Positions 6,565 to 12,582 of a DNA stretch of 13,766 nt are shown one piece after another. How positions within the stretch are numbered: position 1 is the stretch's first letter; the number at the start of each line of letters is the position of its first letter. Below the pieces are notes generated by a model that saw only the letters and a list, made by a program, of their open reading frames with translations, was not told the DNA's origin and did not search any database. The position numbers were made by a program, and so were the translations under genes. The DNA is from Gaiellasilicea sp045403015. GTDB lineage: Bacteria; Actinomycetota; Thermoleophilia; Gaiellales; Gaiellaceae. Location of the stretch: NCBI GenBank assembly GCA_045403015.1, contig JAXIPI010000050.1, positions 1 to 13,766 of the forward strand. Direction: 5' to 3'.

Positions 6565-7308
6565 GTGGCCCAGCGCGACGAGATCATCCGGTACGCGAAC
6601 GAGCTGCTCGAAATCCATCGCTTCCCGGAATACGGCACGCCGGGCCTCCAGGTCGTCGGAGCCGACGAGGTGACGAAGATCGCGTGCGGAGTCTCCTCCT
6701 CGCTCCAGCTCTTCGAGCGGGCGGCGGCGGCCGGTGCGCAACTTGTGATCGTCCACCACGGCATGTTCTGGCGGAACGAGCCGGTCTGGATCGACCAGCG
6801 CCAGCGAGGCCGGCTCCAGGCGCTCTTCGCAGCCGATCTGAACCTGGCCGCTTACCACCTCGCGCTCGACGCGCATCCGGAGATCGGCAACAACGCCCTG
6901 CTCGCCGACGCGCTCGGCGTGGAGGTCGAGCAGCCGTTCGGTGAGGTCGGCCAGGGAGGCCGCCTGGCCGAGTCGGTCGGGATCGACGAGCTCCTCGGCA
7001 GGATCCGCGAGACCGTGGGTCGCGACCCGCTCGCGTTTCCGCATGGGCCGGAGCGCATCCATCGCGTCGCGATCTGCTCGGGCGGCGCAGGCGGTGAGCT
7101 GATCCGGGCCGCACACGAGGGCTACGACCTCTTTCTCACGGGCGAGCCTGAGGAGCCGAGCTTGCAGGTCTCACGCGAGCTCGGGATCCACTTCGTCGCG
7201 GGCGGTCACGACGCGACTGAGCGGCTCGGCGTGCAGGCGCTCTCGCAGCGTCTGGCGGAGCGCTTCAGTCTCGAATGGGAGTTCGTCCCGGTCGAGAACC
7301 CGATCTAG
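6565..7308 (+). CDS. Nif3-like dinuclear metal centre protein (YbgI/GTP cyclohydrolase 1 type 2 homologue)
   Basis: 247 aa, the normal length for the short form of the family. Metal-binding motifs are present: VHHGMFW (H64, H65), AYHLALDAHPEIGNN (H98, D102) and HFVAGGHDATERLGVQAL (H215, E219). Members form hexameric toroids with two metal ions per subunit; proposed activities include hydrolase and GTP cyclohydrolase-like chemistry, but the cellular role is unsettled. The GTG at 6565 is chosen because the family N-terminus (DEIIRYANELL) follows; earlier in-frame starts would run through the tRNA gene. A -10-like GATAAT seven bases upstream suggests a leaderless mRNA. The last 44 bases overlap the 3' end of the minus-strand alpha/beta hydrolase. 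Confidence 0.9.
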   Translation: MAQRDEIIRYANELLEIHRFPEYGTPGLQVVGADEVTKIACGVSSSLQLFERAAAAGAQLVIVHHGMFWRNEPVWIDQRQRGRLQALFAADLNLAAYHLALDAHPEIGNNALLADALGVEVEQPFGEVGQGGRLAESVGIDELLGRIRETVGRDPLAFPHGPERIHRVAICSGGAGGELIRAAHEGYDLFLTGEPEEPSLQVSRELGIHFVAGGHDATERLGVQALSQRLAERFSLEWEFVPVENPI

Positions 7309-8155
7309 AACCGTTTGCGCCGGCGAGCTTGGCGAGAGCGTCCAAGCATGCTGCCGGCCTCTCGACGATGACGAGGTGCCCGCAGTCGGCGACGATGCGC
7401 AGCTTCGCACCGAGCCGGCGCGTGTACTCGAAGGCATCGTCGAGCGGCAGCTGCGGATCGCGCGCGCCCCACAGGATGACGACCGGGCACGCGACCTCCG
7501 CAAGGTCGCGGCGGGGATCGTCCGCATTCATCGCCCGCGCTGCCGTCTTCGTGTCCGTGTGCTCGCGTTGAGCGTCGAGCAGCCCGTGCGTCGCGCGCTC
7601 GCTGAGCGCGGTCGCGTCCGAGACGAACCACGGGCGGAAAACCGCACGGCGATACCACGAGCGGCCGGCGTAGCGATGGCGCAAGGGGGCCACCCACCGG
7701 CCGGGGCGCACCGTCGTCGAGGCCAGGACGAGCGACCGCGTGAAGCGCGTCGTCGTCTTGATCCCGGCCGGGGAGATGAGCAGCAGGGCGTGAACGAGCT
7801 CGGGACGGGCTCGCGCCAGCCGCAGCGCGACGAGCCCACCGAAGGAGTGGCCGGCGACGAGAGCCGGACGCTCGACCTCGGCCTCGAGCACGGCCGCGGC
7901 GACGGCCGCGAAATCGTCGATGCGGGTGCCGCGTGGTGGCTTCGCCGAACCGGCATGCCCCGGTAGGTCGACGGCAATCACGCGATGGCGCCGAAGCAGG
8001 TCCGGCAGCAGCTCGACCCAGTTCCCGGACGCGCCGGCGAGCCCGTGCAGGAGAAGGAGCGGCTCGCCGTCTCCGCCGGTGTAGTAGTGGATCGAGATCC
8101 CGGCGATTACCAGGTCTTTCGGCTCCAACCCGGCCAAGCCCGTTGCGGCCGTCAT
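7265..8155 (-). CDS. Alpha/beta hydrolase
   Basis: 296 aa. Catalytic triad by motif: Ser104 in GHSFGG, Asp233 in ILWGARD and His260 in CGHLVIVERP. The oxyanion-hole HGLAG is at 37-41 and VDLPGHAGSAKP follows. A cap region lies between about residues 130 and 215. This is a soluble hydrolase of the general esterase/peptidase-like group; the substrate is unknown. The ATG at 8155 has no ribosome site; TACTCT six bases upstream suggests a leaderless mRNA from the divergent promoter shared with the 8178-8509 unit. The C-terminal tail, rich in Ser/Arg/Gly, overlaps the Nif3-like gene by 44 bases. Confidence 0.9.
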   Translation of the reverse strand: MTAATGLAGLEPKDLVIAGISIHYYTGGDGEPLLLLHGLAGASGNWVELLPDLLRRHRVIAVDLPGHAGSAKPPRGTRIDDFAAVAAAVLEAEVERPALVAGHSFGGLVALRLARARPELVHALLLISPAGIKTTTRFTRSLVLASTTVRPGRWVAPLRHRYAGRSWYRRAVFRPWFVSDATALSERATHGLLDAQREHTDTKTAARAMNADDPRRDLAEVACPVVILWGARDPQLPLDDAFEYTRRLGAKLRIVADCGHLVIVERPAACLDALAKLAGANGSRSGSRPGRTPIRD

Positions 8156-8171
8156 GTGGGCAGAGTATCCT
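8143..8171 (+). promoter_or_regulatory. Promoter of the leader RNA / 56-aa gene, overlapping the hydrolase promoter
   Basis: TTGCGG (8143-8148), exactly 17 bases, then TATCCT (8166-8171). Transcription should start near 8178. The opposite -10 box TACTCT (8167-8162), six bases before the hydrolase ATG, shares the TA. The -35 box lies inside the hydrolase coding start. Confidence 0.55.
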
Positions 8172-8180
8172 CAGAGGACT

Positions 8181-8210
8181 ATGTCGATTCTGGGGGCGCG
8201 GGCCCGTTGA
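8181..8210 (+). CDS. Possible nine-residue leader peptide MSILGARAR
   Basis: ATG at 8181 lies three bases into the predicted transcript and ends at TGA 8208-8210. The last codons (GCG CGG GCC CGT) overlap the first arm of the alternative-stem leader, as in peptide-sensing attenuators. The two Arg and two Ala codons are not a strong regulatory run, and the frame is short enough to occur by chance. Confidence 0.25.
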   Translation: MSILGARAR

Positions 8211-8244
8211 TTCCCGCGAAAAACGACGAGCGAGCGATGTCCGA

Positions 8245-8297
8245 GCCCGCCTGAGCGCACCGTGCAGACGAAACTGCATGCGCCCAGCGGGCTTTTT
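8245..8297 (+). terminator. Intrinsic terminator inside the leader
   Basis: GCCCGC (8245-8250) pairs with GCGGGC (8287-8292). An inner helix is made of GCGC and GTGCAG on one side and CTGCAT and GCGC on the other, with a small bulge. TTTTT (8293-8297) follows directly. It lies between the promoter and the 56-aa gene, so that gene's expression would require read-through. Confidence 0.75.
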
Positions 8298-8338
8298 CAT
8301 TGCCGCGTGAACTTCGACAAGCACAGGGAGGAAGACGG

Positions 8339-8509
8339 ATGGCAAATCACCTGACGCCGGACGAGCTCTCGAAGGAGCTGGGCATCGACCGGCAGGACGT
8401 GATCCGGGTCTGCATCGAGGAAGGCGTTCCGATCTACCAGGGCAAGATCGACAAGACGCTCTTCCAAGCGCAACTCCAAGCGCTGGGAGCTATGCCCCAG
8501 GCGCACTGA
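8339..8509 (+). CDS. 56-aa helix-turn-helix-like small protein of unknown function
   Basis: 56 aa. The sequence has TPDELSKELGIDRQDVIRVC, then IEEGVPIYQGKIDKTLF. The order of helices and the turn resembles a small helix-turn-helix or the IF2 N-terminal-type domain (A-K-E-L-G-V-x-x-x-E-V-I), so a DNA- or RNA-binding role is possible, but I recognise no named family. The ATG at 8339 is chosen because GGGAGGAAG lies just upstream; an in-frame TTG at 8300 would overlap the terminator tail. No promoter is visible between the terminator and this gene, so it is probably controlled by the upstream leader. It converges on Ku across a hairpin region. Confidence 0.75.
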   Translation: MANHLTPDELSKELGIDRQDVIRVCIEEGVPIYQGKIDKTLFQAQLQALGAMPQAH

Positions 8510-8595
8510 TCTAGCCGCGCAGATCGGCATCCGCAAAAGCGGATCCCGATCGCGCAAGACCCCGAAAGGGCCGCTTCGCGGCCACCAGATCAGTG
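8504..8595. terminator. Compound hairpin region between convergent genes
   Basis: CACTGATCT (8504-8512, containing the stop of the 56-aa gene) is the exact complement of AGATCAGTG (8587-8595). Inside is a long hairpin (8517-8555; GATCGG/CCGATC and ATCCGC/GCGGAT around an AAAA loop, extended by GCGC/GCGC). It is followed by CCC-GAAA-GGG and GGCCGC/GCGGCC (8569-8574 with 8578-8583). No T tract follows on either strand. It probably ends transcription in both directions. Confidence 0.6.
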
Positions 8596-8602
8596 TCGAA
8601 CG

Positions 8603-9469
8603 CTAGCGAGCAGCGGTCTTGCGCCGCGCAGCAGCCTTCTTGGGCGCGGGCTTCTTGTCGCCCGCCGGCTGCTTTGCCTGTTTGGCGTCCTCGACGCTGC
8701 GGCGGAGCGCCTCCATCAGGTCGATCACCGGCGCTTCCTCGACCGCCTCCTCCGGAGCCGTGATCTCCTCGCCCGCAAGCTTGGCTTCGAGCAGCGTCTT
8801 GAGGTCGCGTCGGTAGTCGCTCTGGAGCTCCGAGGGATCGAAGTCGCCCGACAGGCTCTCGATCACCTGCTGAGCCAGGGCGAGCTCGGGCTTCTTCACC
8901 GTCGTCTCCTCCACCGCCTCCTCGATCTCCGCCTGCGAGTACACGTCGGCTGAGAGGAAGAGCGTCTCCAACGCGAGCGCGTCTCCCTTCGGCCGGATCA
9001 GGCAGAGCTTCTCGCGACCCTGCTGGACGAACCGCCCCATCGCCGCCATCCCGGTTTCGCGCATCGCGTTCAGCAGCAGCACGTACGGCCGCCGGGCGGC
9101 GGGTGCCTGCGCGGGAACGAGGAAGTAGGTGCGATCGAAGAAGATCGGATCGACCTGGCTCGCGTCGACGAAGCGGCCGATCTCGATCGCGCGCGAATCG
9201 TCCTGCGAGGTCAGCGCCTCGAGCTCTTCGTCCTCGACGATCACGAACTGGCCCTTCGAGACCTCCCAGCCCTTGACGATCTCGTCGGGTTCAAGGTCGC
9301 GCTCGTGCACCGGGCAGTAGCGCTTCTGCTTGATCGGCGTGCCGCACTCGCGGTGCAGCATCCGGAACGACACATCGGACGCGCGAGCGGCAGGCTTCGT
9401 CGCCGGGGCCAGGCCCACCGGGATCGAGACGAGTCCGAAGCTGATCGAGCCGTTCCACGTCGTGCGCAT
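8603..9469 (-). CDS. ku: Ku protein (non-homologous end joining)
   Basis: 288 aa. The start MRTTWNGSISFGLVSIPVGL is the classic bacterial Ku N-terminus, followed by CPVHERDLEPDEIVKGWEVSKGQFVIVEDEEL and YFLVPAQAPAARRPYVLLLNAM of the DNA-encircling beta-barrel core. The C-terminal part is acidic and helical, ending in a Lys/Ala/Pro-rich tail (AKQPAGDKKPAPKKAAARRK) like the DNA-binding tails of long actinobacterial Ku proteins. It forms a homodimer that threads onto double-strand ends and recruits LigD. No LigD gene is next to it here. The ATG at 9469 is preceded by GAAGGTG. A much longer open frame upstream is antisense to the acyl-CoA ligase and is not coding. Confidence 0.95.
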   Translation of the reverse strand: MRTTWNGSISFGLVSIPVGLAPATKPAARASDVSFRMLHRECGTPIKQKRYCPVHERDLEPDEIVKGWEVSKGQFVIVEDEELEALTSQDDSRAIEIGRFVDASQVDPIFFDRTYFLVPAQAPAARRPYVLLLNAMRETGMAAMGRFVQQGREKLCLIRPKGDALALETLFLSADVYSQAEIEEAVEETTVKKPELALAQQVIESLSGDFDPSELQSDYRRDLKTLLEAKLAGEEITAPEEAVEEAPVIDLMEALRRSVEDAKQAKQPAGDKKPAPKKAAARRKTAAR

Positions 9470-9544
9470 GTTCACCTTCAAATATAGAGGGACCGAACCG
9501 ATTCGCCCTTCCCCGGAGGCTTCCTTCTCCATAAAGTGCCATTC

Positions 9545-11335
9545 ATGAGCGAGAAGCGCACGATCGAACGGCTGTGGCGCGACGCGATCGCGGCCGGCCG
9601 GCCGACGCCGGCCTATTTGATCCAGGACGGGGACGACTGGCGCCCGCTTTCGTGGGCCGAGGCGAACGAACGCGTGGAGGGATACGCGAACGGACTGCTG
9701 GCGCTCGGGGTGCGCAAGGGCGACGCGGTCTCGATCCTCGCCACGAGCAGGGTGGAGTGGGCGCTCTTCGACTTCGCGCTCGGCTCGATCGGCGCGATCG
9801 GCGCGGCGATCTACGCGAATAGCTCGGCCAAGGATGCGGGGTACATTCTCGAGCACTCGGAGTCGGTCGGCGTGCTCTGCGAGGACGAGGCCCAGCGTGC
9901 GAAGGTCGAGGAGGTGCGCGGCGAGATCCCCCGGCTGCAGCACGTGCTCACCTTCGCGGACTTGGACGGCCTGGCCACTCGCGGCCGCGCCTATGCTACC
10001 GAGCACCCCGACGCCCTCCTCGAAGCCCGCGAGGCGATCGAGGAGAACGACCTCTTCACCTATATCTACACGTCGGGCACGACCGGGCCGCCGAAGGGCT
10101 GCATGATCTCGCACCTGAACTACTACGCGATGGTCGCGGTCGTCGACGATCTGCCGAGCTTCACCGGGCCGGAGGACACGATGCTCCTCTACCTGCCGCT
10201 GGCGCACAACTTCGGGCGGTTGATGCACCTCTCGGGCGCCTACGTCGGCTACGGGATCGCCTTCCTGCCCGACCCGCTCCAGGCGGCCGCCGCACTGCCG
10301 GCCGTGAAACCGACGGTCTTCCCGAGCGTGCCACGCGTCTACGAGAAGGTGCACACCGCCGTGGTTGCCAAGTTCGACGCGGAGACCGGCGTGAAGCGGA
10401 AGCTGATCGACTGGGCGCTCGGGGTCGGCCGCCGAGTGAGTGCGCTGCGCCGCGCCGGCCAGCCCGTCCCACGCGGGCTCGCCGCGCAGTTCAAGATCGC
10501 GGACAAGCTCGTCTACGCCAAGGTGAAGGACCGGCTCGGCGGCCGGCTGCGGCTGGCCATCTCGGGCGGGGCGCCGCTCTCCGCCGAGATCGCCGAGTTC
10601 TTCCACTCGATCGACATCCTTCTTGTCGAAGGCTACGGCTTGACCGAGTGCACGACCGCCGCTTCGACGAACACGCACGAGGCCTATCGCTTCGGCACCG
10701 TCGGCCGGCCGCTGCCCGGGACCGAGGTGAAGCTGGCGGAGGACGGCGAGCTGCTGATCCGGAGCGAGACGGTCTTCCAGGGCTATTTCAAGGAGCCGGA
10801 AGCGACGGCTGAGGTGCTCGGCCCCGACGGCTGGCTTCGCAGCGGCGACATCGCGGAGATCGACGAGGACGGCTTCATCAAGATCACCGACCGCAAGAAG
10901 GACATCATCGTCACCGCCGGCGGCAAGAACGTCGCGCCGCAGAACCTCGAGAACGACCTGAAGGCATCGAAATACGTCTCACAGGCGATGGTCGTCGGTG
11001 ATCGCCAGCCTTACATCGCCGCACTCATCACACTCGATCCCGAAGCGCTGCCCGCTTGGGCCGCCGAGCGCGGGCTCTCCGTCGAGATGGAGCGACTCGC
11101 CGGGGAGGAGCAGGTGCGCGAGCTCATCCAGGGCGTCGTCGACGCTGTCAACGCTGATCGCTCGCGCTACGAGCAGATCAAGCGCTTCACGATCCTTCCG
11201 CGCGATTTCACGATGGACGACGACGAGCTCACGCCGACGCTGAAGCTGAAGCGACGCGTCGTCACGAAGCACTTCGGCGGGGAGCTCGAGGAGCTCTACG
11301 CCGGCGAGACGCTGAACCAGGCCGCCGGGATCTAG
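9545..11335 (+). CDS. Long-chain acyl-CoA ligase (AMP-forming, FadD15-like)
   Basis: 596 aa, typical for this family. It activates fatty acids with ATP to acyl-AMP, then to acyl-CoA. Motifs in order: P-loop YTSGTTGPPKGC (175-186), LPLAHNFGR, GGAPLSAEIAEFFHSIDI, EGYGLTE near 363, SGDIAEIDEDGF near 436, TDRKKDIIVTAGGKNVAP near 448, and TPTLKLKRR near 562 with the C-domain lysine. The long insert and the Y-G-L-T-E/G-G-K-N forms place it with the COG1022 (FAA1/FadD15) group. ATG at 9545 has no ribosome site; TAAAGT (9532-9537) is seven bases upstream, consistent with leaderless mRNA. A GTG at 9536 is an alternative start. Its TAG overlaps the opposite gene's TAG in a CTAG. Confidence 0.93.
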   Translation: MSEKRTIERLWRDAIAAGRPTPAYLIQDGDDWRPLSWAEANERVEGYANGLLALGVRKGDAVSILATSRVEWALFDFALGSIGAIGAAIYANSSAKDAGYILEHSESVGVLCEDEAQRAKVEEVRGEIPRLQHVLTFADLDGLATRGRAYATEHPDALLEAREAIEENDLFTYIYTSGTTGPPKGCMISHLNYYAMVAVVDDLPSFTGPEDTMLLYLPLAHNFGRLMHLSGAYVGYGIAFLPDPLQAAAALPAVKPTVFPSVPRVYEKVHTAVVAKFDAETGVKRKLIDWALGVGRRVSALRRAGQPVPRGLAAQFKIADKLVYAKVKDRLGGRLRLAISGGAPLSAEIAEFFHSIDILLVEGYGLTECTTAASTNTHEAYRFGTVGRPLPGTEVKLAEDGELLIRSETVFQGYFKEPEATAEVLGPDGWLRSGDIAEIDEDGFIKITDRKKDIIVTAGGKNVAPQNLENDLKASKYVSQAMVVGDRQPYIAALITLDPEALPAWAAERGLSVEMERLAGEEQVRELIQGVVDAVNADRSRYEQIKRFTILPRDFTMDDDELTPTLKLKRRVVTKHFGGELEELYAGETLNQAAGI

Positions 11336-12399
11336 AGCCTTCTGGCCCCGACCCAGGTGGCGGCGTACCAGGAGTCGGAAAGCGACGAGATCTTGACGAC
11401 GTCGCCGCTGTGCGGCGAGTGTATGAACTGGCCGCCGCCGATGTAGATGCCTGCGTGGCCGAGCCCGTTGAAGAAGACGAGATCACCGGGCTCGAGCGCG
11501 TCGCGCGAAACGGGCGAGCCTGCGCTGTACTGCGAGGCCGCATGGTGTGGGAGCGACACGCCCATCTGGGCGTACACGTACATGATGAAACCGGAGCAGT
11601 CGAAGCCGGACGGGCTCGCGCCGCCCCAGACGTACGGAACGCCCAGGTACTGCATCGCGATCCCGACCACCCCGCCGTAGCGTGACGGCGGCGCGGGCGC
11701 GAACGTCTCACCGGTGTCGCCCGGGATGAACGAGGAATCGGAGCTCACCAGCGACTGGTCCTGAGCTTGCTGCGACACTCTCGAAAGCCGCGCCCGGGCC
11801 TCTGCGGCGAGCCGCTCCTGGCGGAGACGCTCGGCGGCTTCGAGGCTGGCGATCTGGTCCTTGATCGACGCGAGCAGCCGGTTGCGTTCGGCGAGCTGAC
11901 CCTGGATCGACTGCCGCTGGGCTGCACGATCAGCGACGACCTGGACCTGCTCCGTCTTCGCCCGCTGGAGCCGCACCCGCTGTTGCCTGACCTGGGTACG
12001 GAAGCTCTTCACCTCGCCCAGGACGCGTGTGTCCTGAGCGGACACCCGCTCGACGGCGTCGAGCCGGTTCAACAAATCGTCGATCGACCTGGCTCCGAGG
12101 AGCACCTCGAGCGAGGTGCCGTCGCCGCCCCCCACGTACAGCGCGACGAGGCGCTTCGACAGATGGGTCTGGGCGCTCTTCAGGCTCTTGCGCGCGATCA
12201 CCAGGTGGCGCGTGTTCGTCCTCAGCTCTCCGTGGATCCGCTCGAGCTTCAGGCTCGCGAGGTTGTACGCCTCCACCGCCTGCTCGAGCTGCCCGTCGAT
12301 CTCCTGGATCTGCGCGAGAACGTCCTGCGCCTCGGCGCGCTTCGCCTCGATCGGATCCGCGGAGGCCGTTTTCACGCACGCCAAGGCAACGGCCACCAA
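11332..12399 (-). CDS. NlpC/P60 peptidoglycan endopeptidase with PcsB/CwlO-like coiled coil
   Basis: 355 aa from TTG 12399. Residues 15-215 are coiled coil with a central ALYVGGGDGTSLEVLLGARS segment like the hinge of PcsB/CwlO proteins, then a Pro/Ser linker and an NlpC/P60 domain from about 243: Cys268 in FDCSGF, His315 in GHAGIY and His327 in FIHSP. It should cut peptide stems in peptidoglycan outside the membrane; relatives are activated by FtsEX. From TTG the signal peptide is truncated and has no ribosome site. Reading on upstream in frame to ATT 12453 adds ISSSRRTAPALLTVLTAIL, giving a full signal peptide with GGAAGG seven bases before it. I think the true start is there. Confidence 0.9.
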   Translation of the reverse strand: MVAVALACVKTASADPIEAKRAEAQDVLAQIQEIDGQLEQAVEAYNLASLKLERIHGELRTNTRHLVIARKSLKSAQTHLSKRLVALYVGGGDGTSLEVLLGARSIDDLLNRLDAVERVSAQDTRVLGEVKSFRTQVRQQRVRLQRAKTEQVQVVADRAAQRQSIQGQLAERNRLLASIKDQIASLEAAERLRQERLAAEARARLSRVSQQAQDQSLVSSDSSFIPGDTGETFAPAPPSRYGGVVGIAMQYLGVPYVWGGASPSGFDCSGFIMYVYAQMGVSLPHHAASQYSAGSPVSRDALEPGDLVFFNGLGHAGIYIGGGQFIHSPHSGDVVKISSLSDSWYAATWVGARRL

Positions 12400-12452
12400 A
12401 ATCGCCGTGAGTACTGTCAGGAGCGCCGGCGCCGTTCGCCTGCTCGAGCTAA

Positions 12453-12485
12453 TTACGCGGCCTTCCGCTCGAACACGCCAGACAC
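12453..12485 (-). CDS. Possible upstream mini-ORF coupled to the NlpC/P60 gene
   Basis: GTG at 12485 opens ten codons (VSGVFERKAA) ending in TAA 12455-12453, whose last A is the first base of the proposed ATT start (TAATT). A second frame from GTG 12508 (MTDLAPTGCLACSSGRPRN) ends in a TAG sharing the last T of the same ATT and starts about three bases into the predicted transcript. Either could couple translation to the ATT. Both are short and could be chance. Confidence 0.2.
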   Translation of the reverse strand: MSGVFERKAA

Positions 12486-12517
12486 CCCGTGGGGGCCAGG
12501 TCCGTCACAAGTTCGGC

Positions 12518-12546
12518 ACCCTAGCAGGCCTCTCGGACAGCCGCAA
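12518..12546 (-). promoter_or_regulatory. Promoter of the NlpC/P60 gene
   Basis: Minus strand TTGCGG (12546-12541), exactly 17 bases, then TAGGGT (12523-12518). Transcription would begin near 12511, giving about 58 bases of leader to the proposed ATT start. The -35 hexamer matches that at 8143-8148. Confidence 0.55.
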
Positions 12547-12582
12547 CGCCCAATAGAGCCAAAAACACATGTAGGTCGAGCG

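Larger units (their letters stand above)
8178..8297 (+). ncRNA. Candidate leader RNA with alternative stems (transcription attenuator or small RNA)
   Basis: Four segments can pair in two exclusive ways. Segment 1 CGCGGG/GCGGGC (8197-8203) pairs with CCCGCG (8213-8218) to form a first hairpin. GCCCGC (8245-8250) pairs with GCGGGC (8287-8292) to form the terminator. Segment 1 also contains GCGGGC (8198-8203), identical to the terminator's 3' arm, so it can pair with 8245-8250 and block the terminator. A nine-codon reading frame, MSILGARAR (8181-8210), overlaps segment 1. A second tiny frame, MSEPA (8237-8254), overlaps segment 3. It could instead be a free-standing small RNA. I recognise no known riboswitch. 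Confidence 0.45.

Noticed and set aside
6343..7116. N-terminal extension of the reductase frame
   Set aside because: It runs antisense through the tRNA gene and the Nif3-like gene. Promoter and ribosome site place the start at 6342.
8603..10678. 691-codon open frame extending Ku upstream
   Set aside because: The extra N-terminal 400 codons are antisense to the well-supported acyl-CoA ligase and show only the Arg/Asp/Val-rich bias of a shadow frame. The Ku family start is at 9469.
11767..12582. Upstream extension of the 3D-domain frame
   Set aside because: It is antisense to the NlpC/P60 coiled coil and would bury the signal peptide.
12454..12582. c-di-AMP (ydaO-type) riboswitch before the wall hydrolases
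   Set aside because: Such riboswitches often precede NlpC/Rpf genes in Actinobacteria, but I could not find the conserved core in either orientation and the leader is too short.
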